From Silicimonas sp. (GTDB taxonomy: Bacteria; Pseudomonadota; Alphaproteobacteria; Rhodobacterales; Rhodobacteraceae), in contig JAJDZT010000141.1 in assembly GCA_022824525.1 (NCBI GenBank), forward strand, positions 1 through 34,145: a stretch of 34,145 bases of DNA, written 5' to 3'. Positions 8,230 through 16,972 of the stretch are shown one piece after another (positions within the stretch are counted from its first letter, which is position 1; the number at the start of each line of letters is the position of its first letter). The notes beneath the pieces are model-generated. The model saw only the letters and a program-made list of their open reading frames with translations. It was not told where the DNA came from and ran no database searches. The translations under genes were made by a program, and so were the position numbers.

Positions 8230-8750
8230 CATCCGAAGAAAAAGTACTCAAAGCCGCCGAGGCCAGAGTGCGGACAGGTGGCTACAACGGCTTCTCGTTC
8301 CGCGACATTGCACGCGATACGGGCCTGACGAGTGCGGGCGTGCATCACCACTTTCCCACCAAGGCTGATCTCGTTGCCCGATTGGCCAATGAATACACGT
8401 CGCGCTTTCTGGAGGCGCTCGATGCGGCCATGCCCGAGCAACGGGTAGACCTCTTGCGCGAACTCTTCGCGGCAAGCCTGAAGGAAGACGGCCGGATGTG
8501 CCTTTGCGGTCTTTTGGCCGCCGAAACCGGAGGGCTGCCGGACACCGTCAACACCTCAACACACGCCTTCTTCGACGCGTTGGTGGACCGGCTTGCAGAA
8601 GGCTTCGTGGACAGCGACGATCCGCGCCTCGATGCGCTCAGGATCCTCTCGCAGCTCGAAGGTGCTGCTCTGCTCACAATCGCGCTGAAGGATCCGGATT
8701 TCTTCGAGAAGGCAACGCAGTCCTTGGGAAGACCTTCTCGCGACAGTTAA
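8226..8750 (+). CDS. TetR/AcrR family transcriptional regulator, NemR/AcuR-like
   Basis: This 174-residue repressor is the last gene of the cupin / flavoenzyme / TetR operon and overlaps its neighbour by ATGA. The N-terminal helix-turn-helix reads GYNGFSFRDIARDTGLTSAG followed by VHHHFPTKADL. This is the pattern of the TetR subgroup that includes NemR and AcuR, which respond to electrophiles or acrylate-type compounds. The ligand domain carries a closely spaced cysteine pair in RMCLCGLLAAETGG (Cys92 and Cys94), in the region where NemR-like proteins often have a conserved cysteine. Redox or electrophile sensing is possible. It probably binds the palindrome at 6505-6520. Family is firm; ligand is inference. 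Confidence 0.92.
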   Translation: MTSEEKVLKAAEARVRTGGYNGFSFRDIARDTGLTSAGVHHHFPTKADLVARLANEYTSRFLEALDAAMPEQRVDLLRELFAASLKEDGRMCLCGLLAAETGGLPDTVNTSTHAFFDALVDRLAEGFVDSDDPRLDALRILSQLEGAALLTIALKDPDFFEKATQSLGRPSRDS

Positions 8751-8843
8751 AACCCGCGTGTTCGCAAGCGAAGCGGACGACTCGCAGACGAACCCTGCAG
8801 TCCTCGCTTTCCACTCCTCAGGCGATCCACTAGCGTCGCGACC

Positions 8844-10067
8844 ATGGAGACCACCCAACACGACAGCCGCTATTCCTGGGCGCGCCTCGCGATCAGCCTT
8901 GGCTTGAGCGTCGTGGGCTCCATCGGCATGTGGGCGGTGATCGTGGTTCTGCCGGCCATGCAGGCTGATTTTGGCGTGAGCCGCGCCATGGCTACCATTC
9001 CCTACACGTTCAACATGGCCGGATTTGCCATCGGCAACTTCTATTTCGGGCGTGCGGTCGATCGCTGGGGCATAACCCCGGTTCTTGCGGCCTCCGCCAT
9101 CCTGCAGGCCGTAGGGTTCGGCGTGGCGGCACTGACGCCATCTTTCGCGGTGGTTTCCGTCCTTCACCTCTTTCTCGGCCTTGGTGCCGCCGCGAGCTTT
9201 GCGCCCCTGATCGCCGACGTCTCACAGTGGTTTCTGCGTCGACGCGGGATCGCCGTGGCCATCGCCGCCAGTGGCAACTATCTCGCGGGCACGATCTGGC
9301 CGACGCCCATTGCATGGATCAACGAGCTTCATGGCTGGCAAGGATCGTATCTGGCCCTTGCCGCGTTGACGCTCGCGGCCCTTCTGCCCGGATCCCTTCT
9401 TCTTCGTCGGCAGATCGACGCAACATCCGCCGAGCACGCCACAATCGTTGCGGCCGGCAAGGCGGCCTCGATTCGACTGTGTCCAAGGGCGCTTCAGTTT
9501 CTGCTCGTGATTGCCGGGATCGGCTGCTGCACGGCCATGTCGATGCCGCAAGTCCATATCGTGGCGCTGTGCATTGATCGCGGATTTGGCCAACAGGCCG
9601 GTGCGGAGATGCTGAGCCTCATGCTGGCAGGTGGTGTTGCATCCCGTCTTGTCTTTGGGGCGATGGCGGACCGTCTCGGTGGGCTGCTGGTTCTCGCGAT
9701 CGGCGGCACACTGCAAATGCTCGCGCTTTCGCTCTTTCTCTATCAAGGCGGCATGGCAAGCCTCTACCTGATCTCTCTGATCTTCGGATTGAGCCAGGGG
9801 GGCATCGTGCCGTCCTACGCGATCATCGTGCGCGAATACATGCCACCGCGCGAGGCCGGGCGGCGAGTCGGCTTCGTAATCGGAGGAACGATTGTCGGCA
9901 TGGCCTTTGGCGGTTGGATCACGGGATGGCTGTATGACCTGACCGGGGACTACAACGCCGCGATCTGGAACGGGATCGGGTTCAATCTTCTGAATGTCGC
10001 GATTGCGCTCGGCATCCTGTCGCGCGTTGTGCGCGGTCGGCCGGAGGTCACCGCATCAAGCGCCTGA
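8844..10067 (+). CDS. MFS transporter, 12 transmembrane segments
   Basis: This 407-residue inner-membrane protein has about twelve hydrophobic segments in two groups of six. Typical major facilitator loops are present, for example YFGRAVDRWGITPVLA after the second segment and RLVFGAMADRLGGLLVL after the eighth. It resembles monocarboxylate or oxalate/formate-type and YbfB-like transporters, but the substrate cannot be assigned. It starts 93 bases after the TetR gene with no strong Shine-Dalgarno sequence before ATG 8844. It may be cotranscribed with the cupin operon and export or import that pathway's compound. The stop codon lies inside a near-palindrome, CTGATATATTAG. Confidence 0.9.
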   Translation: METTQHDSRYSWARLAISLGLSVVGSIGMWAVIVVLPAMQADFGVSRAMATIPYTFNMAGFAIGNFYFGRAVDRWGITPVLAASAILQAVGFGVAALTPSFAVVSVLHLFLGLGAAASFAPLIADVSQWFLRRRGIAVAIAASGNYLAGTIWPTPIAWINELHGWQGSYLALAALTLAALLPGSLLLRRQIDATSAEHATIVAAGKAASIRLCPRALQFLLVIAGIGCCTAMSMPQVHIVALCIDRGFGQQAGAEMLSLMLAGGVASRLVFGAMADRLGGLLVLAIGGTLQMLALSLFLYQGGMASLYLISLIFGLSQGGIVPSYAIIVREYMPPREAGRRVGFVIGGTIVGMAFGGWITGWLYDLTGDYNAAIWNGIGFNLLNVAIALGILSRVVRGRPEVTASSA

Positions 10068-10125
10068 TATATTAGTGTATCACCCGTCTCGGTCCGCTCT
10101 GAACCAATCCAAGCTGATATATCAG
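10064..10125. repeat. Paired 12-base palindromes at the meeting 3' ends of the MFS and metallopeptidase genes
   Basis: CTGATATATTAG (10064-10075) contains the MFS stop codon and CTGATATATCAG (10114-10125) contains the stop codon of the convergent metallopeptidase gene. The second is a perfect palindrome and the first differs by one base. The two copies can also pair with each other over 12 positions, with a 38-base loop. The first copy extends into a looser palindrome (TGATATATTAGTGTATCA). A further perfect copy lies at 19331-19342. They could be regulator sites (GntR-like symmetry) or a bidirectional 3'-end structure. Confidence 0.55.
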
Positions 10126-10970
10126 AGCCGATCCGTCCCGAACGCATCGCAAGCCTGAACATCCCCTGTCTCATAGCCGCGTGCGAACCAGCGTTGACGC
10201 TGCTCCGAAGTGCCATGTGTAAAGGTGTGCGGCTGCGGCACACGGCCCGCGCCTGCCTGCAGGGCATCATCGCCAATTCGCTTGGCCGCGTTCATCGCCT
10301 CAGCAATGTCGCCTCTTTCGAGGGATCCAAACCGCGCCTGTGCCTGCCGCGCCCAGACCCCGGAATAGCAATCGGCCTGCAACTCGATCCGAACCGATAT
10401 CTGGTTCGACTCTGCCTGACTGACCTGCCTCCGGATCTGGTTGGCCTTGCCGAGGATACCAAGCTCCTGCTGCACATGGTGCGCCACTTCATGCGCGACC
10501 ACATAGGCGGCTGCAAAATCCCCGCCTGCTCCCATCTGCCGTTCCAGGGTGGTGAAGAAATTGGTGTCGAGATAAACCTTTTCATCCGCCGGACAGTAAA
10601 ACGGCCCGGTCGCCCCGCTGGCATTCCCGCATGGTGAAGGTGTTATCGTCTTGAACAGAACAAGCGTTGCGGGCTCATAGGGGCGTCCCACCTGGCGGCG
10701 GAAGATATCCGCCCAGATTTCCTCCGTATCGGCGAGTGTCACGCTGACGAACTCACCAGCCCGCCGGTCGGCTTCGGTCAGCTCAACACTGCCCTGCTGG
10801 GTGGGTGCGCCACCCTGCCCCTGAAGCAGCGGGGTCACATCGACGCCGAAGACATACCCGAGCGCCAGAACCACCAGGATCCCGACCAGTCCCATGCCAC
10901 CGCCACGTCGGACAGGGCTGCGACGCCGATCCTCAATATTCGAGCTGCCCCTGCGGCCTTGCCAACGCAT
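10122..10970 (-). CDS. Neutral zinc metallopeptidase, YpfJ family, membrane-anchored
   Basis: This 282-residue protein has an Arg-rich N-terminus, one transmembrane helix (about residues 26-42, GMGLVGILVVLALGYVFG) and a periplasmic domain. The zincin motif HEVAHH has His160, Glu161 and His164; Glu197 in ELQADCYSGVWA is the likely third zinc ligand. A cysteine pair (114 and 126) in SPCGNAS / FYCPADEK probably forms a disulfide, plausible beside dsbB. ATG 10970 is chosen because GGAGAG lies just upstream and homologues begin MRW; an in-frame extension to 11081 is rejected. The biological substrate of the family is not established. It diverges from exoD across 205 bases. Confidence 0.93.
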   Translation of the reverse strand: MRWQGRRGSSNIEDRRRSPVRRGGGMGLVGILVVLALGYVFGVDVTPLLQGQGGAPTQQGSVELTEADRRAGEFVSVTLADTEEIWADIFRRQVGRPYEPATLVLFKTITPSPCGNASGATGPFYCPADEKVYLDTNFFTTLERQMGAGGDFAAAYVVAHEVAHHVQQELGILGKANQIRRQVSQAESNQISVRIELQADCYSGVWARQAQARFGSLERGDIAEAMNAAKRIGDDALQAGAGRVPQPHTFTHGTSEQRQRWFARGYETGDVQACDAFGTDRL

Positions 10971-11175
10971 GACACTCTCCCTCTCACCACCGTTAATGTG
11001 ACCGCATTCTGCACAAGCGGCGGAGAAACGGCAACGATATCCCCGGGTCAAGAAGGCGCAGCCCTTGGACATCAATTCCACAGTCCCGATATCGGAAGAA
11101 ATTGAACTGTGGCACCCGGCCCAACGGTTTGGTAGGGCCGGTCTCGCAGGCAGGCAGTGTACAGGAGACGCCCGA

Positions 11176-11790
11176 ATGGACGCCCAGTCCTTTGACGAGA
11201 TGCCAATCTCGCGTCGGCTTTTTCAGTTGGCGGATGATGCCGAGGGAGACACCGTCACGCTTGACTGGATCCTGGCGCAGCTGCACGAACGGGCGTTCGG
11301 CCTCTTCCTTCTTGTGCTGGCCTTGCCCTGCTGCATACCGTTTCTCTACGGCATCCCACAGATCGTCGCTTTGCCGTTAATGTTCGTGTCGGCCCAGATC
11401 CTTTTCGGACGCACATCGCCCTGGTTGCCCGCCCGCCTCGGTGCGCGGGAAGTCACTAAATCAGGGCTTCAAAGCCTCGCCGAAAGGGCAAGACCCTGGC
11501 TCGAACGGATTGAAGCCCTCAGCCGCCCGCGGCTCGGGGCCCTCACGCACCCCCCGATTGATCGCGTAGTCGGCATCGCGCTGGTTCTTTTCAGCGCGTC
11601 CATTCTCGTCCCCCTGCCCGGCACGAACACGGTCCCGGGGTTTGCCGTCGTCATCATCTCGATGGGATTGTTGCAACGAGATGGTATACTGGTGCTGGTC
11701 GGTTCGATGATCGGGACCGTGTGGATCGCGACGCTGATCTTTGCGGGCGCGACACTTGCAAGTCTGGTGAAGGGATGGCTCGGCCTATGA
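11176..11790 (+). CDS. exoD: ExoD family exopolysaccharide synthesis protein
   Basis: ExoD proteins are integral inner-membrane proteins linked to exopolysaccharide production and alkaline tolerance in rhizobia; the molecular activity is unknown. The 204-residue product shows the family pattern: a soluble start (FDEMPISRRLFQLADDA), then LDWILAQLHERAFGLFLLVLA leading into hydrophobic stretches with the CCIPFLYGIPQ motif. The C-terminal half has VPLPGTNTVPGFAVVIISMG and a last hydrophobic helix. ATG 11176 has AGGAGA 8 bases upstream; an upstream in-frame start at 11065 lacks this. The stop overlaps the dsbB start (ATGA), so the two are probably one transcript. Confidence 0.92.
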   Translation: MDAQSFDEMPISRRLFQLADDAEGDTVTLDWILAQLHERAFGLFLLVLALPCCIPFLYGIPQIVALPLMFVSAQILFGRTSPWLPARLGAREVTKSGLQSLAERARPWLERIEALSRPRLGALTHPPIDRVVGIALVLFSASILVPLPGTNTVPGFAVVIISMGLLQRDGILVLVGSMIGTVWIATLIFAGATLASLVKGWLGL

Positions 11791-12254
11791 CTGCACGCAA
11801 CATGATGCTCCTCGCCGCTTTCGGCTCTTTCGCGCTGCTGGCAGGTGCGTTCGGATTCCAGGCCCTCGGCTACGCGCCCTGCAAGTTGTGCCTCTGGCAG
11901 CGCTGGCCGCACGCCGCCGCCATCGGGATTGGCGCCTTGGTGCTGTTCCTGGGGCCGCTTCTTCTCCTTGGTATCGCCGGCGCCCTTTCGGCGCTCACAA
12001 CAGCGGGAATCGGGGCGTACCATACCGGCGTCGAAAAGGGTTGGTGGGAAGGCCCGACGTCATGTTCAGGCGGCGGGAATACGCTGGATGGTCTGAGCGG
12101 ACAGGATCTTCTGTCGCTCGACGTACCGACCAATGTCGTCATGTGCGACAAGGTCGCCTGGGCCTTTCTCGGCGTCTCAATGGCGTCTTGGAACGCATTG
12201 ATTTCGTTGACCCTAGCGGGTTTGTGGGTCGCCGCCCTCAGACGCGTTGGCTGA
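11787..12254 (+). CDS. dsbB: DsbB-type disulfide bond formation protein
   Basis: DsbB is the four-helix inner-membrane quinone reductase that re-oxidises DsbA and so drives disulfide formation in the periplasm. The 155-residue protein has four hydrophobic segments. The first cysteine pair is PCKLCLWQRWPH (Cys32 and Cys35), with the downstream Arg that contacts quinone. The second periplasmic pair is Cys93 in PTSCSGGG and Cys120 in VVMCDKVAW. The ATG at 11787 overlaps the exoD stop; an earlier in-frame start would extend it into exoD. The partner dsbA is not in this window. Confidence 0.93.
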   Translation: MTARNMMLLAAFGSFALLAGAFGFQALGYAPCKLCLWQRWPHAAAIGIGALVLFLGPLLLLGIAGALSALTTAGIGAYHTGVEKGWWEGPTSCSGGGNTLDGLSGQDLLSLDVPTNVVMCDKVAWAFLGVSMASWNALISLTLAGLWVAALRRVG

Positions 12255-12289
12255 CGCGATTTCAAACCTTCGGCGAGGCCCGAACACAT

Positions 12290-12559
12290 TCAGTGCAGCG
12301 TGAACTCGCCCGTGATGTTCTGCCATTCCCCGCTCGTCAGTTCCTTCCGATGTACGAACCGCACCGAGTGCAAAGGCCCTTCGATTTCATCCTGCCAGAA
12401 CTCGATGAACTTGAAGAGTTTCGGGTGATCCGGCGCAACGTCGTAATCCTGCCAGACAAACGTGTTCAGCACGTTCTGAAAATCCGGCATTCGATAGAAA
12501 AACTCCGCCGTCGTCAGCCCGTATCCTTTCAGTAAAAGTTCAGTTTCGGAGACACTCAT
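12290..12559 (-). CDS. usg: Usg family protein
   Basis: This 89-residue protein belongs to the small alphaproteobacterial Usg family, named from its position near trp genes in some species. Its function is unknown. Recognisable stretches are ETELLLKGYGLTTAEFFYRM, PDFQNVLNTFVWQDYD and PDHPKLFKFIEFWQDEIEGP. ATG 12559 has GAGAGG about 6 bases upstream; a longer in-frame start at 12598 is not supported. It converges on dsbB (35-base gap) and diverges from gyrA. No membrane segment or signal is present. Confidence 0.9.
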   Translation of the reverse strand: MSVSETELLLKGYGLTTAEFFYRMPDFQNVLNTFVWQDYDVAPDHPKLFKFIEFWQDEIEGPLHSVRFVHRKELTSGEWQNITGEFTLH

Positions 12560-12676
12560 AGGCAACCTCTCATTCTGCTCATATGCAAATTGAGGCATGA
12601 CAATTATGACTTTTCAATGAAAACAATATATTGGCACTCTCGTCGCGCGGCTGCCAAATCCAGTAACTCCTAGGGA

Positions 12677-12704
12677 TTGCACCTATTCCTTGGGGTCTGA
12701 TAAG
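12677..12704 (+). promoter_or_regulatory. Possible promoter of gyrA
   Basis: TTGCAC at 12677-12682 and GATAAG at 12699-12704 are 16 bases apart, a moderate match to -35/-10 elements, in the divergent region between usg and gyrA. The stretch upstream (12600-12640) is AT-rich. The match is not strong enough to be certain. Confidence 0.35.
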
Positions 12705-12751
12705 GTGGCATTAACCAGATATTGGGTCGGTGATAAAAAAGTGAGCAGATC

Positions 12752-15529
12752 GTGAACGACACGCCCGAACCACCTGAAAACGAAGAAGAAACGCCACCAT
12801 CTCGCCCGCCATACGACGGCCCGAGCGTTTCGATTGAGGAGGAAATGCGTGCCTCCTACCTCGATTACGCGATGAGCGTGATCGTTTCGCGGGCAATTCC
12901 GGATTTGCGCGACGGATTGAAGCCGGTCCACCGGCGCATCCTCTATTCGATGCACCGGATGGGCAATACGCACGACAAAACTTACCAGAAATCCGCCCGG
13001 CCCGTTGGGGAAACCATGGGCAAGCTGCACCCTCATGGCGATGGTGCGATCTATGACGCGCTGGTCCGCATGGCGCAGCCGTTTTCCATGTCGCTGCCCC
13101 TTCTGGACGGGCAAGGCAATTTCGGTTCCATGGATGGCGATAACCCGGCCGCCATGCGTTACACCGAAGTCCGGATGGACAAGCCTGCGGCCTCGCTCCT
13201 CGCCGATATCGACAAGGACACCGTCGATTTTCAGGACAATTACGACGGCAAGGACGAAGAACCTGTCGTTCTGCCTGCCCGCTTTCCGAACATGCTTGTC
13301 AACGGTGCCGGCGGTATCGCGGTCGGCATGGCGACAAACATTCCGCCGCACAACCTCGGCGAAGTGATCGACGGCACGTTGGCACTGATCGAAAACCCGG
13401 ACATGTCGACCGAAGCCCTGATGGAACATATCCCTGCCCCCGATTTCCCGACGGGCGGCGTGATCCTCGGGCGCTCTGGCGCCCGGAAGGCCTATCTTGA
13501 AGGGCGCGGCAGCGTCATCATCCGCGCCAAGACGCGCGTGGAGGAGATCCGCAAGGACCGCTACGCCATCATTCTTGATGAGATCCCCTATCAGGTGAAC
13601 AAGGCCTCGATGATCGAGAAGATCGCCGATCTTGTACGCGAGAAGAAGATCGAGGGCATCTCCGGCGTTCAGGATGAAAGCGACCGTGTTGGCGTCCGCG
13701 TCGTGGTTGAACTCAAACGCGACGCCACGCCTGATGTCGTTCTGAACCAACTCTACCGCTTCACGCCGATGCAAACCTCTTTCGGTTGCAACATGCTCGC
13801 GTTGAACGGGGGGCGTCCCGAGCAACTGACGCTTCGGGATTTCCTGTCCTATTTCATCGACTTCCGGGAAGAAGTTGTTGCGCGACGAACCGCCTTCGAA
13901 CTGCGCAAGGCACGTGAACGCAGCCACATCCTCTGTGGCCTTGCCGTGGCCGTTTCAAACGTGGACGAGGTGGTGACAACCATCCGCGCCTCCGCAACCC
14001 CGGCAGACGCGCGCGAACAGCTGATGACTCGCCGCTGGCCCGCTCAGGATATCGCGGACTACATCAAGCTGATCGACGATCCGACCCATACGATCAACGA
14101 AGACGGCACCTACAATCTGTCAGAAAGACAGGCCCGCGCCATCCTTGATCTTCAGCTGCAACGCCTGACCCAACTCGGGGTCAAAACGATCACCGACGAA
14201 CTTGAAGAACTCGCCGCAAAGATCAAGGATTACTTGGATATTCTCTCCAGCCGTGAGCGTATCCTTTCGATCATCTCCGACGAACTTCGCGAAGTCCGCG
14301 AGCAGTTCGCCGTGCCTCGTCGCACCGAGATTGTCGAGTGGTCCGGCGACATGGAAGACGAAGACCTCATCGAGCGCGAGGATATGGTCGTCACCGTCAC
14401 CGCTGGCGGATACATCAAGCGCACGGCGCTGGCCGAATTCCGCGCCCAGAAGCGCGGCGGCAAGGGGTTGTCGGGCGGTTCGCTCAAGGAAGACGACGTC
14501 GTCACCACCCTCTTCGTCGCAAACACCCACACGCAGCTTCTGTTCTTCACGACCGATGGTATGGTCTACAAGCTGAAGACTTGGCGTCTGCCGCTTGGCG
14601 GGCGCACGTCGCGCGGCAAGGCCATCGTGAACATCCTGCCGATCCCGCAGGGCGTCTCGATCGCGGCCATCATGCCGGTCGACCGCGACGAGGCCGAATG
14701 GGACGAGTTGCAAATCTTCTTCGCCACCTCGGCGGGCGATGTGCGCCGCAACGCGCTTTCAGATTTCACCAACGTCAAATCCAACGGCAAGATCGCAATG
14801 AAACTGCCGGAGGAAGGTGAAGTTCGCCTCGTAAACGCACGTATTTGCACGGAAGGCGACGATGTAATGCTGGTAACGGCGCTTGGGCGCGCCATCCGTT
14901 TCCCGACGACGGAAGTGCGCGTCTTCAAGGGACGCGATTCAACTGGTGTGCGCGGTATCAAGCTTGCCGAGGGTGACGAGGTTGTCTCCATGTCGGTGAT
15001 CCGCCACTTCGAAGCCGATCCGGCCGAACGGGCCGCCTACCTCAAACAGCGCCGCCTGATGGCCGGCGTTGTGGAAGACGAGGGCGAGACGGACGACGAT
15101 GAAGAAAGCGTCGCAGAAGGCCAGCTCAGCCCGGAACGCTATGCGGAGATGTCCGAAGCCGAGAACCTGATCCTCACGATCAGCGACGGTGGCGCGGGCA
15201 AACTGTCGTCCAGTCACGACTATCCCGTCCGTGGACGCGGCGGTCAGGGCGTGATGGCCATGGACAAGGCCATGCGGGGCGGACCTCTCGTCGCCTCCTT
15301 CCCCGTCGAGATGGGCGATCAGATCATGCTCGCCACCTCCACCGGGCAATCCATCCGGGTTCCGGTCGACGGCATCTCCTTCCGGTCGCGGTCTGCAGGC
15401 GGCGTACGCGTGTTCAACACCTCTGACGGGGAACAGGTCGTCTCGGTGGCCTGGATCGCCGAACAGGATGAGGAAGACGACACCGGAGCCGAAGAAAACA
15501 CGGGCGACACTCCCGAGAGCGAGACTTAA
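12752..15529 (+). CDS. gyrA: DNA gyrase subunit A
   Basis: GyrA is the breakage-reunion subunit of gyrase, which introduces negative supercoils together with GyrB. The 925-residue product starts at GTG 12752 with an acidic, Pro-rich leader of about 25 residues. The catalytic Tyr is 137 in [11 protein letters not shown]. The quinolone-determining region reads [18 protein letters not shown]: Gly98 stands where E. coli has Ser83, while Asp102 matches Asp87. The gyrase-specific GyrA box is QKRGGKG at 566-572, which separates it from ParC. Between about 770 and 795 there is an acidic insertion ([12 protein letters not shown]) inside the beta-pinwheel domain, and the C-terminal tail is also acidic. 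A short 117-residue gene follows after 35 bases. Confidence 0.98.
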   Translation: MNDTPEPPENEEETPPSRPPYDGPSVSIEEEMRASYLDYAMSVIVSRAIPDLRDGLKPVHRRILYSMHRMGNTHDKTYQKSARPVGETMGKLHPHGDGAIYDALVRMAQPFSMSLPLLDGQGNFGSMDGDNPAAMRYTEVRMDKPAASLLADIDKDTVDFQDNYDGKDEEPVVLPARFPNMLVNGAGGIAVGMATNIPPHNLGEVIDGTLALIENPDMSTEALMEHIPAPDFPTGGVILGRSGARKAYLEGRGSVIIRAKTRVEEIRKDRYAIILDEIPYQVNKASMIEKIADLVREKKIEGISGVQDESDRVGVRVVVELKRDATPDVVLNQLYRFTPMQTSFGCNMLALNGGRPEQLTLRDFLSYFIDFREEVVARRTAFELRKARERSHILCGLAVAVSNVDEVVTTIRASATPADAREQLMTRRWPAQDIADYIKLIDDPTHTINEDGTYNLSERQARAILDLQLQRLTQLGVKTITDELEELAAKIKDYLDILSSRERILSIISDELREVREQFAVPRRTEIVEWSGDMEDEDLIEREDMVVTVTAGGYIKRTALAEFRAQKRGGKGLSGGSLKEDDVVTTLFVANTHTQLLFFTTDGMVYKLKTWRLPLGGRTSRGKAIVNILPIPQGVSIAAIMPVDRDEAEWDELQIFFATSAGDVRRNALSDFTNVKSNGKIAMKLPEEGEVRLVNARICTEGDDVMLVTALGRAIRFPTTEVRVFKGRDSTGVRGIKLAEGDEVVSMSVIRHFEADPAERAAYLKQRRLMAGVVEDEGETDDDEESVAEGQLSPERYAEMSEAENLILTISDGGAGKLSSSHDYPVRGRGGQGVMAMDKAMRGGPLVASFPVEMGDQIMLATSTGQSIRVPVDGISFRSRSAGGVRVFNTSDGEQVVSVAWIAEQDEEDDTGAEENTGDTPESET

Positions 15530-15564
15530 CGCCTCCTTCACGCCGTCCGTGTTAGCCGTCAGGC

Positions 15565-15918
15565 ATGAATGTCTATCATGCCATGATCGAACTTAAGAAT
15601 GATGCGCAGGCTCTGTCCTTCGCGGCCGCAGCTCAAAATTGGCTGAGTTCTCTGCAAGAACGTGGCTTGATTGGCGACTGGCGCCTGCTCCGGCGAAAAC
15701 TGGGGTTGGGGTCCGATCGCCACAGCGACCTCATGCTGGAGATCGAGGTGGAAAACCTGTCGCAGCTGGAAGCGGCATTTGCCGCGCTCTCTTCTTCCGA
15801 CGATCCGGAAACGGCCAAGCTCTATGATCGCATGCATGACATGATCGCGGTCGCCGATATCGGGCTTTACCGGCCCTATCCCGATCCGGAACAGCGCGAA
15901 GTGATCGCTCTTATCTGA
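15565..15918 (+). CDS. Small conserved protein, DUF6614-like
   Basis: This 117-residue soluble protein resembles a family I recall as DUF6614, found mainly in Rhodobacteraceae and without known function. Characteristic pieces are MNVYHAMIELKNDAQALSF, ERGLIGDWRLLRRKLGLGSD, LMLEIEVENLSQLEAAFAAL and GLYRPYPDPEQREVIALI. The pattern of alternating strands and helices suggests a ferredoxin-like (dimeric alpha-beta barrel) fold, which is inference. It follows gyrA closely on the same strand, so cotranscription is possible. No signal peptide or membrane segment. Confidence 0.8.
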   Translation: MNVYHAMIELKNDAQALSFAAAAQNWLSSLQERGLIGDWRLLRRKLGLGSDRHSDLMLEIEVENLSQLEAAFAALSSSDDPETAKLYDRMHDMIAVADIGLYRPYPDPEQREVIALI

Positions 15919-16091
15919 CGCTCCGGCACGGTCGCAAAAAAGCCGCGTTTCGGGAATGCCGCACAAGCAAATTTGACGCTTTTCGAGCTGCCGGACAGGT
16001 GAATTTCCTAAAACCCGGCCCCGGTTGTGCAACCTAGGTTACGCGCAAGTCCGTCCGCTCGCCTGAAATCATTGGAGAATTCGCCTTTGGT

Positions 16092-16146
16092 TTAAAAAAT
16101 CTTAAAATCGTCCGTTAACCAGTTAATAATATTAACCTTTTCTTAA
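16092..16146 (+). promoter_or_regulatory. AT-rich promoter region with six TTAA motifs and one CtrA-type box
   Basis: TTAA occurs at 16092, 16102, 16115, 16123, 16132 and 16143. The last two form TTAA-CCTTTTC-TTAA (16132-16146), the exact TTAA-N7-TTAA spacing of the CtrA binding site. The cluster lies 60-115 bases upstream of the secreted barrel-like protein, in a window whose genes are strongly GC-rich. The region before it (15919-16090) holds no gene I can support, only a 10-base palindrome AACCTAGGTT at 16031-16040. Confidence 0.5.
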
Positions 16147-16206
16147 AGTTCAATTTGCCGCACATTCTAACTTGCCGGTGGGGGCAATCGAGATGGAGTG
16201 AGTGGT

Positions 16207-16947
16207 ATGCGGACGCTGCTTTTTGTTGTTTTGACGAGTTTTTCTGTTCCTGCGTTCGCGCAGAGTTCATTAGGTATCTCGGGAGTAGAACTGTCTGGCG
16301 GCGTGGTCGAGGACGAAGCCGGCGACTACCGCGGTGAAGGCCGGGCCGTCGTTGATGTTGCGGTTACACAGTTTCATGGTTTCCAGAGTGACCTGGCCTT
16401 TTCCGACGCGGCTGAAGGGTGGATCGGAACCGTTGCCGCCCATGCCTACATGACCCCGATAGAGGGTCAGAAATACGGGCTTTTTGCCGCCCTCAGCGAT
16501 GTCGACGGACGCGCCATGCTCTACGGCTCTCTTGGTGCCGAAGGCATGCTGTCACTCGGCGAAAACACCACGATCGAAGGTCGGGCCGGTATGGGGTGGG
16601 CCGACAGTGACGGGCTCGATTACATTTTCGGCGGGCTGGCCATCGCTCATCAGGTGACACCGGCCGTCGAACTGGAACTGTCGTTCGACGTGGCTGACTT
16701 TGATGAAGTGGCTCTCAATGCCACCGCCTATGACACGTCTCTAAAGGCCACATACAGCCCCGACGGGTCGCCCTGGGGCGCTTATGCCAGCGTCACCCAG
16801 TCCAGTCTGACTGGTTTCGAAGATGCCACGCGGGTCGGTCTGGGGCTCACAATCACACTCGGAACGTCCGGCGGGATGAATCCGCATACCCGTCCTTTCC
16901 GGACACCAAATCCGCTTGCGCAACTTGTGCGACGTGGACTCTGGTAA
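16207..16947 (+). CDS. Secreted outer-membrane-barrel-like protein, unknown function
   Basis: The 246-residue product starts with a clear Sec signal peptide (MRTLLFVVLTSFSVPAFAQ, cleavage after AFA). The mature part is Gly-, Ala- and Asp-rich with alternating hydrophobic residues and many aromatic or beta-type segments (for example LYGSLGAEGMLSLG and LDYIFGGLAIAHQV), as in small outer-membrane barrels. The last 25 residues (PHTRPFRTPNPLAQLVRR) are unusual for a barrel, which normally ends in an aromatic strand; here the final residue is Trp. ATG 16207 has GGAG 8 bases upstream; a GTG at 16198 is an alternative. I do not recognise a named family. A CtrA-type box lies upstream and a strong terminator follows. 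Confidence 0.75.
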   Translation: MRTLLFVVLTSFSVPAFAQSSLGISGVELSGGVVEDEAGDYRGEGRAVVDVAVTQFHGFQSDLAFSDAAEGWIGTVAAHAYMTPIEGQKYGLFAALSDVDGRAMLYGSLGAEGMLSLGENTTIEGRAGMGWADSDGLDYIFGGLAIAHQVTPAVELELSFDVADFDEVALNATAYDTSLKATYSPDGSPWGAYASVTQSSLTGFEDATRVGLGLTITLGTSGGMNPHTRPFRTPNPLAQLVRRGLW

Positions 16948-16972
16948 CCCCAGAACCAGTTTCGAGTGATCA

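Noticed and set aside
11065..11175. Longer start for exoD
   Set aside because: No ribosome site, and the added residues do not resemble ExoD; ATG 11176 has AGGAGA at 8 bases.
12683..13927. 414-codon minus-strand frame opposite gyrA
   Set aside because: GyrA active-site and QRDR motifs lie on the plus strand; the frame has no start signal.
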